Of a stretch of DNA of 64,000 bases, positions 51,538 to 58,872 are shown one piece after another. The stretch's first letter is position 1, and each line of letters starts with the position of its first letter. Source of the DNA: Ferrovibrio sp046297595 (GTDB lineage Bacteria; Pseudomonadota; Alphaproteobacteria; Ferrovibrionales; Ferrovibrionaceae). Both the position numbers and the translations under genes were made by a program. The stretch spans positions 186,001 to 250,000 of the forward strand of contig NZ_JBKBHT010000001.1 in the NCBI RefSeq assembly GCF_046297595.1. Direction: 5' to 3'. The notes under the pieces were generated by a model. It was not told the DNA's origin, made no database searches, and was given only the letters and a program-made list of their open reading frames with translations.

Positions 51538-51954
51538 TCAGGCCGGCGGCATGGTCGCGAATCTCGGCAGGGCCGGATCGAGCGGGTCCCAGTCATGGGC
51601 ACGGCTGGCATAGGTCACGACCTGCGGCCTGAATCGCCCGGGTTCGTCCAGGCTGGCGGCGTGGATGGTGAACAGATCCGGCATCGCGGCGAAGGTGAGA
51701 TGGACCGGCGCGCCGCAGCCGGGGCAGAAGCCGTGCCGCTTCACATTGCCGCTGTCGGCCACGACGTCCCTTTCCTTTGCCGTGCCGGTGAGCGTCACGT
51801 CGGCGCGGCTCGCAAAAGTCATGTAGGAGCCATGGCCGGTGCCGCTGACCTGCTGGCAGTCGCGGCACTGGCAATGGTTGGAGAACACCGGCTCGGCCGC
51901 GATCTCGTAGCGGATCGCACCGCAGGCGCAGCCGCCGGTATAGGGTTTTGTCAT
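51538..51954 (-). CDS. GFA family zinc protein
   Basis: A 138-residue protein of the glutathione-dependent formaldehyde-activating (GFA)/CENP-V fold. Zinc ligands are in GGCACGAIRYEI, HCQCRDCQQVSG and GFCPGCGAPVH. True Gfa activates formaldehyde with glutathione, but most homologues have no known activity. Its ATG overlaps the stop of the upstream small membrane gene (ATGA), so the two are coupled. Confidence 0.88.
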   Translation of the reverse strand: MTKPYTGGCACGAIRYEIAAEPVFSNHCQCRDCQQVSGTGHGSYMTFASRADVTLTGTAKERDVVADSGNVKRHGFCPGCGAPVHLTFAAMPDLFTIHAASLDEPGRFRPQVVTYASRAHDWDPLDPALPRFATMPPA

Positions 51955-52169
51955 GATGTTTCTCCTGTCATCAGTTTCAGCCATGGCCCGGCATGAAAGA
52001 CGCTCATCAGGGCATACATGAGGGCCATTCCGTTCAGAGGCAGGCTCTCGGGCGCGGTCAGGCAGAGCGGATCGGGCAGAAGGCCGGTCAGCAGCGCCAT
52101 GACCGCGAAGGTCGGCGCCGCCGCGAAGCGCAGGGCCTCGGCGGCGACACTATGGCTCAGGCGCAGCAC
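51951..52169 (-). CDS. Small hypothetical membrane protein
   Basis: A 72-residue protein with two hydrophobic segments (FAAAPTFAVMALLTGLLPDP and LNGMALMYALMSVFHAGPWL). It begins inside the end of the DUF899 gene and overlaps the GFA gene by four bases, so the three form an operon. I do not recognise the family; it may assist the neighbours or be a stand-alone small membrane protein. Confidence 0.65.
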   Translation of the reverse strand: MLRLSHSVAAEALRFAAAPTFAVMALLTGLLPDPLCLTAPESLPLNGMALMYALMSVFHAGPWLKLMTGETS

Positions 52170-52948
52170 GACGCGCCTGCGGCTTTCTCCGGCACATCGT
52201 ATTCGTCATGCCGGCGCCACCAGAAGCCGGTCTCTTCCTCGTTGCGGCCCTTCGGCGCGCGGTCGAGCCAGGGATACATGCCCCATATGCCATCCACGCC
52301 GCGCGAATAGGCCGAATAGGTGTGATAGACCTCGCCGTCCTGCAGCACGAAGGCACTCATGCCCGGCCGTTCGCGCATGTAGCTGGCCGGATCGGTGCCG
52401 CTGGTGGCGGCCATCTCGATCACCGGCGGCGCGGTCACGCCCAGCATCGGCTGGCCCGGACGGTAGTTATAGTCTGCGCCCTCGCGCTGCTGCCGCTCGG
52501 TAAACGAGACGGCATAATCGAAATTGAAGTCGCAGCCTGAGGACGAGGCCCAGGGGAAGCTCCAGCCCATGCGGCGCCGGTATGCCAGGAGTTTGGTCAG
52601 CGGCGCGCGCGATACCGCCGTGAAGGCGACATCGTGGTTTTCCAGATGCACCGCGATGCCGTTGAAACCATCGGCGATCGCCGAGCAGGACGGACAGCCG
52701 GCCGTAAAGTCCGGACCGAACATGAAGTGATACACGATCAGCTGCGACCGGCCGCGGAACAGACCGGCCAGCGAAACCGCGCCCTGTTCGGTATCGAAAC
52801 TGTATGCCTTGTCGACCCGCACCCAGGGCAGGGCCTGGCGCCGGCGCGCCAGGTCGTCGCCCTGTCGCGTGTATTCTTTTTCCGCCTTCAGCAGATCCAG
52901 CCGCGCCTTCAGCCATTCCTCGCGGGTTCCGGTTGCATGCATCGTCAT
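52157..52948 (-). CDS. DUF899 family thioredoxin-like protein
   Basis: A 263-residue protein of the DUF899 family, a peroxiredoxin/thioredoxin-like fold. FRGRSQLIVYHFMFGPDFTA then GCPSCSAIADGFNG is the active-site region, with CXXC at about residue 85. VDGIWGMYPWLDRAPKGRNE near the C-terminus is the family mark. The last residues are GASCCA, adding a vicinal Cys pair. A very strong AAGGAGG site lies 8 bases before the ATG. First of a three-gene operon with the small membrane and GFA genes. Confidence 0.9.
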   Translation of the reverse strand: MTMHATGTREEWLKARLDLLKAEKEYTRQGDDLARRRQALPWVRVDKAYSFDTEQGAVSLAGLFRGRSQLIVYHFMFGPDFTAGCPSCSAIADGFNGIAVHLENHDVAFTAVSRAPLTKLLAYRRRMGWSFPWASSSGCDFNFDYAVSFTERQQREGADYNYRPGQPMLGVTAPPVIEMAATSGTDPASYMRERPGMSAFVLQDGEVYHTYSAYSRGVDGIWGMYPWLDRAPKGRNEEETGFWWRRHDEYDVPEKAAGASCCA

Positions 52949-53052
52949 CGCTTTCGCCTCCTTCTAGGGTGTCGTTGGATACAGTTGTCCCGTTCGCCGG
53001 AGCGGGATTCTCCGGCGGCGCTTTATTCAGATGATGTGATCGGTGGTTCGGC

Positions 53053-53529
53053 TCAGTCCTGTTCGTCGGCGACGGCGCTCAGGGTCTGGACACACTTGAC
53101 CCAGCCCTTGCCCATATTCTGATAGGCCGTGTCGTTCTTCGGCAGCACGAAGCCGGAATGCTCCATGCGAAGCCGTGTGCCGGTCTGCACGCGGGTGAGC
53201 GTGAAAGTGACCACCGTGTCGAGCTTCGAGCCGTAGCCGACATTGCCCTCGTGGCCGCCGCGCCAGGCATAGGCGAAACGCTGCAGCGGCACGACCTCCA
53301 GCACCTCGCAGTGAATCGTGCCGTCCCAGGCGCCGGCCGGCGTGGTCTGGAAGGTGAAGCGGTTGCCCAGCACGGGCTCAAAACCATTGGGCTTCATCAT
53401 CCAGCGCGACATCAGGTCGCCGTTGGTGATCGCCTTCCACAGCACCTCGGGCGCATGGGGGAAGACCTCGTCCAGCACGATGGCCTGAGTCGTGGACTGA
53501 GCTGTGGATTTCATAGAGAGATCGTTCAT
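53053..53529 (-). CDS. SRPBCC/AHSA1 family protein, operon B
   Basis: A 158-residue START-like protein (QAIVLDEVFPHAPEVLWKAI, LMSRWMMKPNGFEPVLGNRF, LRMEHSGFVLPKNDTAYQNM, WVKCVQTLSAV). It is the second gene of an ArsR operon: its ATG overlaps the ArsR TGA by four bases. Similar order to operon A at 48991-49835, but the proteins are distinct in sequence. Ligand unknown. Confidence 0.88.
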   Translation of the reverse strand: MNDLSMKSTAQSTTQAIVLDEVFPHAPEVLWKAITNGDLMSRWMMKPNGFEPVLGNRFTFQTTPAGAWDGTIHCEVLEVVPLQRFAYAWRGGHEGNVGYGSKLDTVVTFTLTRVQTGTRLRMEHSGFVLPKNDTAYQNMGKGWVKCVQTLSAVADEQD

Positions 53530-53855
53530 GGGTCGATATCCTTCAGCAGGTCGCGCAGGGCGTCGAGGCGCTCGCGCCAGAAGACGGCGTAATCGTTGAT
53601 CCAGTCGGCCAATGGCGCGAGGCCTTCGGGCTGGGCGCGGTAATAGACGCGGCGGCCCTCCGGCCGTTCGGCCACCAGCCCGGCCTGTTTGAGGGATTTC
53701 AGGTGCTGCGAGATGGCGCCCTGGGTCACGCCGCTGCCCTGGGTCAGCTCGGCCACGGTGATCTCGTCGGCGCGCACGACGCGTTCGAAGACGGCGCGCC
53801 GCGTGGGATCAGCCAGGGCGCGCATGACGGTATCGATGGGGGTGGTTTCGATCAT
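53526..53855 (-). CDS. ArsR family transcriptional regulator, operon B
   Basis: A 109-residue winged-helix repressor (MRALADPTRRAVFERVVRAD, VAELTQGSGVTQGAISQHLK, SLKQAGLVAERPEGRRVYYR). No cysteine pair for metals. Its ATG (53855) lies only 7 bases after a TAATTA -10 box, so the transcript would be leaderless or nearly so, and two palindromes cover the promoter. It likely represses its own operon with the SRPBCC gene. Confidence 0.92.
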   Translation of the reverse strand: MIETTPIDTVMRALADPTRRAVFERVVRADEITVAELTQGSGVTQGAISQHLKSLKQAGLVAERPEGRRVYYRAQPEGLAPLADWINDYAVFWRERLDALRDLLKDIDP

Positions 53856-53862
53856 GGGCCTA

Positions 53863-53899
53863 TAATTAGCCCACGCTAATCAATTAGTCAACACTAATT
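53863..53899 (-). promoter_or_regulatory. ArsR operon B promoter with two palindromes
   Basis: Palindrome 1: ATTAGC-CCAC-GCTAAT (53865-53880). Palindrome 2: AATTAGT-CAAC-ACTAATT (53882-53899). Their centres are 18 bases apart. On the minus strand TTGACT (53886-53891) and TAATTA (53863-53868) are 17 bases apart, so both palindromes overlap the promoter. A perfect setting for ArsR repression. Confidence 0.7.
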
Positions 53900-53919
53900 A
53901 TTTTGCCCGGAAACCGGCG

Positions 53920-54837
53920 TTAACCGCCCTTCCCCGCCTCCCGCACCACATCCAGGAAGGCGCGCAGGGCCGGCGGTACGGCGCGGTGGCCGGGATAATA
54001 GACCGCCACGGCTTCCGCCGGCGCCATCCAGGCCGTCAGCACCGGACGCAGCCGCCCGGCCTTGAGCGCCGCAGAGGCGGCGATGTCCACCACATAGGCA
54101 ATGCCCAGTCCCTTGATGGCGGCCTCCGCCATCAGTTCCTCGTCGTCGAGGATCAGGGACGCGGGTGCGTCGACCGTCATCCCCTGCCCGGCGCGCTCGA
54201 ATTCCCAGCGATAGAGTTTGCCGCCCGGCAGGCGATGGCCGATGCAGCGATGCCGTACCAGATCGTCGGGCGTTTTCGGTGTGCCGGCGCGTTTGAGATA
54301 GGCCGGCGACGCGACGCAGACGAAGCCCACCGGTTGCCCGAGCGGCACCGCGATCATGTCGCGTGGAATCGAGCCCATCAGCCGCACGCCGGCATCGAAG
54401 CCACCCGAGACGATATCCACCAGCCGGCCCTCCACCACGATATCCACGACGACATCGGGGGAACGCTGCGCCATCACGGGCAGCACATCGCGCACCAGCA
54501 GGGCGGCAGGCAGGCGCGGCGTGTTGATACGCACTGTGCCAGCTATAGCGCCGCTGCCGCGAAAGGCCACGACGCTGTCCAGCGCATCGTCCAGCGCGCC
54601 GAGTGCGGATTGCAGGCGGCCGAGCAGCGCGGCGCCGGCCTCGGTGGGCGCGACGCTGCGCGTGGTGCGGTTCAAGAGCCGCACGCCCAACCGCTCCTCC
54701 AGCGCGCGCATGGCATGGCTGAGCGTGGAGGGCGCGGTGCCGAGCTGATCGGCGGCGCGGCGGAAACTGCGATGGGTGGCGACCGCCACGAAGGCGGCGA
54801 GGTCGTTGAGCGACGGCGAGGAAGGGCGACTGGTCAT
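53920..54837 (-). CDS. LysR family transcriptional regulator
   Basis: A 305-residue regulator. Winged helix at residues 8-66 (LNDLAAFVAVATHRSFRRAA, LGTAPSTLSHAMRALEERLG, LLNRTTRSVAPTEAGAALLG), then a two-lobe effector domain (ITVRINTPRLPAALLVRDVL-type, MVD..VSGGFDAGVRLMGS). ATG at 54837 is chosen. It diverges from the RidA gene at 54947, which it may control; a LysR-type box lies between. Confidence 0.92.
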   Translation of the reverse strand: MTSRPSSPSLNDLAAFVAVATHRSFRRAADQLGTAPSTLSHAMRALEERLGVRLLNRTTRSVAPTEAGAALLGRLQSALGALDDALDSVVAFRGSGAIAGTVRINTPRLPAALLVRDVLPVMAQRSPDVVVDIVVEGRLVDIVSGGFDAGVRLMGSIPRDMIAVPLGQPVGFVCVASPAYLKRAGTPKTPDDLVRHRCIGHRLPGGKLYRWEFERAGQGMTVDAPASLILDDEELMAEAAIKGLGIAYVVDIAASAALKAGRLRPVLTAWMAPAEAVAVYYPGHRAVPPALRAFLDVVREAGKGG

Positions 54838-54879
54838 TACTGGTGATTTTGCAGCAACCCATACGGAATTCAACGGCTA

Positions 54880-54896
54880 ATCCGAACAATCCGGAT
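54880..54896. promoter_or_regulatory. Possible LysR-type binding box
   Basis: ATCCG-AACAATC-CGGAT is an inverted repeat of 17 bases midway in the 109-base divergent region between the LysR gene and the RidA gene. Its size and place fit a LysR activation site. Confidence 0.35.
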
Positions 54897-54946
54897 CGCC
54901 TATATCGGGGCCAGACCAACCGACCAGAGCAACTGAAAGGCACCCG

Positions 54947-55345
54947 ATGACCAAACGCGACGCCGTCTTCCCCGCCAACCGCCACGCGCTCTACGACCTG
55001 CATCAGTATTCGCCCGCCATCCGCTCCGGCGACCTGCTGTTCGTCTCGGGCCAGGTGGGCAGCCGCGACGACGGCTCGCCCGAGCCGGTTTTCGCCGACC
55101 AAGTGCGGCGCGCCTTCGCCAATCTGCGCGGCGTGCTGCAGGCGGCCGGCTGCAGCTTCGATGACGTGGTGGATGTCACCACCTTTCACACCAACCCCGA
55201 TGCCCAGGTGGAAACCGTGCTGGCGATCCGCGCCGAGGAAATCGGCGCACCGCCCTATCCGAACTGGACCGCCGTGGGCGTGACCTGGCTCGCCGGATTC
55301 GATTTCGAGATCAAGGTGATCGCGCGGGTGCCGGCTAAGGCGTGA
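54947..55345 (+). CDS. RidA family protein, second of two
   Basis: A 132-residue Rid/YjgF protein: YSPAIRSGDLLFVSGQVGSR, QVRRAFANLRGVLQAAGCSF, and the C-terminal NWTAVGVTWLAGFDFEIKVI. The usual catalytic R is replaced by N/W in the PPYPNWTAVGV segment, so imine deaminase activity is doubtful. It diverges from the LysR gene and is the last GC-rich gene before the SIR2 island. A short 26-codon frame (55392-55469, VTEAMLQMVKFYIAGLQVTE then KDLKKN) follows; it looks like a gene remnant. Confidence 0.85.
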   Translation: MTKRDAVFPANRHALYDLHQYSPAIRSGDLLFVSGQVGSRDDGSPEPVFADQVRRAFANLRGVLQAAGCSFDDVVDVTTFHTNPDAQVETVLAIRAEEIGAPPYPNWTAVGVTWLAGFDFEIKVIARVPAKA

Positions 55346-55388
55346 TGCGGCAACGACGTTTATAGGTGCGGCCCAGCCATGGCGTAGC

Positions 55389-55498
55389 GCGTGACGGAGG
55401 CGATGCTGCAGATGGTGAAGTTCTATATCGCCGGCCTGCAGGTGACAGAGAAGGATTTAAAAAAGAACTAAAGAAAGGCCCCGCGCCTTCCGTCACGC
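55389..55498. repeat. Near-perfect inverted repeat at the SIR2 island edge
   Basis: GCGTGACGGAGGCG (55389-55402) is the reverse complement, with one missing base, of CGCCTTCCGTCACGC (55484-55498), which covers the SIR2 stop codon. The enclosed 80 bases include a short gene-remnant frame. It may mark the insertion junction or be a weak long-range hairpin. Confidence 0.4.
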
Positions 55499-56950
55499 TT
55501 TACCTTCGCTTGCTTTGGTCAAATGATCTAAAATTCGAATTAGAGTTTCATTCCGACTTTCACCAATCTCTTCGGCCCACTTATTGGCCATTACCGCCGG
55601 ATCACCAAGTTCGGAGAAATCAGGTTTTCCATTTTTCATCGGTAATGTTTTTAACTTCGTTTGAATTATTTCCCTTCGCCGAACCATGTCAGCAACAAAG
55701 AAAGACGACATGGCCTCTTGTGATCGAGAAACTCCCAAGACTCTACTTATGCTACCAATTTTCTTTTCAAGTTTCTCCGTTTCAGATCGCTCAATGCCGG
55801 CTCGTATATCAAGATAGTCTGTACATCCACTATTAATCAGACTTACTTGACGGGCCACATGAAGAAAGTCTCTTGGTACTTCCGCAACGCCAGGCCTCAC
55901 GATTATGAGATGGCGGCTCACGGAAAACTCCAACCAATTTCGGATTACCAGATTTATGTGAGAGTCGCCAAAACTGTAGCCAATGCAGATTAGCTCTGAG
56001 ACGAAATTCACATTCTGCTGAAAATACTTCAGCAGACTCTTCGGCAACGTTTGACTCGCGCGAGCATCGAATTTATAGGCCCCGGCTAAAAGACTGCGAC
56101 GAAGGAATTGCATTTCGCCTGCATCGTCAGCATAGGCAATTTCGTTAACCACCTTCAATCGACCGTCGGGCGCCCCTGGATCAGGGTAGAAGAGATCGTT
56201 GTTCGCGGCTCGGAGCACGTTGAAGACCCCTGCCGATCCCGGCTCTTCCGGCAGAAGACGCAACACATCCCTTCCATCATTGAAAGTGAAAGTATCAAGA
56301 GATCCGTGTACTTTGAGAAGATAAAGACCCGGCTTTAAAGGATTTGGGAAATACATGCCCACGTGGTCAAGATCGTGTTGATTTATGACCTCCGCTTTAA
56401 TTTCTCCGATTTTCCGGCCACGAGCATCACGGCGTGGCAAACAGGCAGTCTGAGGACTGAAGCCGCAGTAAAGCGGAATCCGCAACCGCGCGGCCATAGC
56501 TTCAATAATTAAGTCATGATTGAGAGAGAAAACCCACAGCGGGTCATCACCTTGCACAAATGCATTGAGCCCGTCATACAGAGGCAAGTTACGCTCGAAA
56601 AACAAATCATTGTTCACTTGGCGACAAGTAAGCAAACTCGACACCAAATCAACAATCCAGGAATATAAGCTGTGATACTCCTGCGCTGTCGTTTGTTGGC
56701 GGCGGAATTGGGTTTCGAGATACCCTAAAATCGCTTCGTAATGCATCCCAGAGCGCTCAAGCTCTGTGACCAAGTCCTCGATCACTGTTTCCGAATAACC
56801 GCCACCTTGCAGGCGCCATCCATTGTTAAGTTGGCGAAGCTTATCGGGCGTCAGCCAATTCTTAATCTCGTTCGTTAAATCCCACGCAAGGGGCATACCT
56901 GCTTCGACGGAAGCACCTGCCCCTAACAAAAGCCCTGTCCGATGCCTCAT
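55493..56950 (-). CDS. SIR2-domain protein, candidate anti-phage NADase
   Basis: A 485-residue protein in an AT-rich island. The SIR2-like NAD fold is clear: GLLLGAGASVEAG (residues 6-18), SLNHD (142-146), KVHGS (213-217) and the C-terminal GYSFGDSHIN (324-333). The remaining 150 residues are mostly helical and charged (SFFVADMVRRREIIQTKLKT, WAEEIGESRNETLIRILDHL) with no known sensor domain. SIR2 effectors in DSR, Thoeris and SIR2-Argonaute systems deplete NAD to abort phage infection. ATG 56950 has GAGGG upstream. No partner gene adjoins it. Confidence 0.8.
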   Translation of the reverse strand: MRHRTGLLLGAGASVEAGMPLAWDLTNEIKNWLTPDKLRQLNNGWRLQGGGYSETVIEDLVTELERSGMHYEAILGYLETQFRRQQTTAQEYHSLYSWIVDLVSSLLTCRQVNNDLFFERNLPLYDGLNAFVQGDDPLWVFSLNHDLIIEAMAARLRIPLYCGFSPQTACLPRRDARGRKIGEIKAEVINQHDLDHVGMYFPNPLKPGLYLLKVHGSLDTFTFNDGRDVLRLLPEEPGSAGVFNVLRAANNDLFYPDPGAPDGRLKVVNEIAYADDAGEMQFLRRSLLAGAYKFDARASQTLPKSLLKYFQQNVNFVSELICIGYSFGDSHINLVIRNWLEFSVSRHLIIVRPGVAEVPRDFLHVARQVSLINSGCTDYLDIRAGIERSETEKLEKKIGSISRVLGVSRSQEAMSSFFVADMVRRREIIQTKLKTLPMKNGKPDFSELGDPAVMANKWAEEIGESRNETLIRILDHLTKASEGKA

Positions 56951-57119
56951 GGCTGGATATTCCCTCGCCACTCTGCTCTGATCAACACTCTCTATTCACT
57001 GATCCAAATACGCTATTGTCCTAGGAATTCCCCCATTCTCACTGCCACATAAGCAGACCCGGCAAACTCAGCGTAATAACGTATGTCAAGCCGATGATAC
57101 TGAACACTTCAACAAGATA

Positions 57120-58748
57120 TCACCCGCCCGGATGCAGCCCCGGCGCTTCCTGGCCGGTGCGCGCCACATATTCGGTATAGCCGCCGGTGAACTGGTGCAC
57201 GCCCTCGGGCGTCAGTTCCAGCACGCGGTTGGAGAGCGCGGCCAGGAAGTGGCGGTCATGCGACACGAACAGCATGGTGCCCTCGAAATTCGCCAGCGCC
57301 GTCACCAGCATTTCCTTCGTCGCCATGTCGAGATGGTTGGTCGGCTCGTCGAGCACCAGGAAGTTCGGCGGGTCGAACAGCATCATGGCCATCACCAGCC
57401 GCGCCTTCTCGCCGCCCGACAGCACACGGCAAGTCTTTTCGATATCGTCGCCGGAGAAGCCGAAACAGCCGGCGAGAGTCCGCAACGTGCCCTGCCCCGC
57501 CTGCGGGAAGGCCTTGTCGAGCGTTTCGAAAATCGTGTCGTCGCCGTCCAGCAGATCCATGGAATGCTGGGCGAAATAGCCCATCTTAACGCTGCCGCCC
57601 AGCGTCACCGTGCCCTGGTCGGGTTTGGTATCGCCGGCCACCAGTTTCAGCAAGGTGGATTTGCCCGCGCCGTTGGCGCCCAGCACGCACCAGCGTTCCA
57701 TGCGGCGCACCTGGAAATCGAGGCCGGCATAGATGGTATGATTGCCGTAGCCCTTGTGCACGTTCTTGAACAGCGCCACGTCCTCGCCCGAGCGCGGCGG
57801 GCTGCGGAATTCGAACTGCACTGCCTGGCGCCGGCGCGGCGGCTCTATCTTTTCGATCTTGTCGAGTTTCTTCACCCGGCTCTGCACCTGGGCGGCGTGC
57901 GAGGCGCGCGCCTTGAAGCGTTCGATGAACTTGATATCCTTGGCCAGCATGGCCTGCTGGCGCTCGAACTGCGCCTGGCGCTGTTTCTCGTTCAGCGCGC
58001 GCTGCTGGTCGTAGAAATCGTAATTGCCGGAATAGGTGGTGAGCGTGCCGCCGTCGATCTCCACGATCTTGCCGACGATGCGGTTCATGAACTCGCGGTC
58101 ATGCGAGGTCATCAGCAGCGCGCCGTCATAGTTCTTCAAAAAACTTTCCAGCCAGATCAGGCTTTCGAGATCCAGATGGTTGCTCGGTTCGTCGAGCAGC
58201 ATGCCGTCCGGGCGCATCAGCAGAATACGCGCCAGCGCCACGCGCATCTTCCAGCCACCCGAGAGCAGCCCCACATCGCCGTCCATCCGTTCCTGGCTGA
58301 AGCTTAAACCCGCCAGCACCTCGCGCGCCTTGGCCTCCAGCGCATAGCCGTCCAGCTCCTGGAACCGCGCCTGCGCCTCGCCATAACGCTCGATCAGGGC
58401 TTCCATGTCGTCGGCCTGCTCAGGGTCGACCATGGCGGCCTCAAGCTGCGCCATCTCGGCGGCCAGCGCGCTGACCGGGCCGACGCCATCCATCACGGCG
58501 GCGACGGCAGACTGGCCCGACATCTCGCCGACATCCTGGTTGAAATAGCCAATCGTCATGCCGGTATCGATCGACACCTGGCCGTCATCGGGCTTCTCCT
58601 CGCCGACGATCATGCGGAACAGCGTGGACTTGCCGGCACCATTCGGCCCGACCAGCCCCGCCTTCTCCCCCTTCTGGAGGCCCATCGAGGCATCGATGAA
58701 CAGAATCTGGTGGCCGTGCTGCTTGCTGACGTTATCGAGACGAATCAT
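57120..58748 (-). CDS. ABC-F family ATPase
   Basis: A 542-residue soluble protein with two ABC domains and no membrane part. Domain 1: GPNGAGKST, LLSGGWKMRVALARILLMRP, LLDEPSNHLD. Domain 2: GANGAGKSTLLKLVAGDT, LSGGEKARLVMAMM, FLVLDEPTNHLD. The linker between (QRALNEKQRQAQFERQQAML) is the ABC-F P-site tRNA interaction motif, so it acts on the ribosome. Closest to YheS/Uup-type proteins; a particular symbol cannot be fixed. A decayed fragment of this gene lies at 61527-61593. Confidence 0.9.
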   Translation of the reverse strand: MIRLDNVSKQHGHQILFIDASMGLQKGEKAGLVGPNGAGKSTLFRMIVGEEKPDDGQVSIDTGMTIGYFNQDVGEMSGQSAVAAVMDGVGPVSALAAEMAQLEAAMVDPEQADDMEALIERYGEAQARFQELDGYALEAKAREVLAGLSFSQERMDGDVGLLSGGWKMRVALARILLMRPDGMLLDEPSNHLDLESLIWLESFLKNYDGALLMTSHDREFMNRIVGKIVEIDGGTLTTYSGNYDFYDQQRALNEKQRQAQFERQQAMLAKDIKFIERFKARASHAAQVQSRVKKLDKIEKIEPPRRRQAVQFEFRSPPRSGEDVALFKNVHKGYGNHTIYAGLDFQVRRMERWCVLGANGAGKSTLLKLVAGDTKPDQGTVTLGGSVKMGYFAQHSMDLLDGDDTIFETLDKAFPQAGQGTLRTLAGCFGFSGDDIEKTCRVLSGGEKARLVMAMMLFDPPNFLVLDEPTNHLDMATKEMLVTALANFEGTMLFVSHDRHFLAALSNRVLELTPEGVHQFTGGYTEYVARTGQEAPGLHPGG

Positions 58749-58777
58749 GGGGGCTGCATGGACTGGAGGATGGACAT

Positions 58778-58806
58778 AAACAAACCGGGCCGCATCGGCG
58801 GCCCGG
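58778..58806 (-). terminator. Rho-independent terminator of the epimerase gene
   Basis: CCGGGCCGC (58785-58793), loop ATCG, GCGGCCCGG (58798-58806). On the minus strand the stem is followed by TTTGTTTATG. It lies 67 bases after the epimerase stop and just upstream of the ABC-F gene. Confidence 0.82.
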
Positions 58807-58872
58807 GGATGCCCTATCAGGACCGGTGACAAATATCCAGTCGCAACTGCGCCAAGGCCCCCATCACCCCCT

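Noticed and set aside
53894..55189. 431-residue frame over the LysR gene
   Set aside because: Out of frame with the conserved LysR helix-turn-helix; mostly Arg/Ala.
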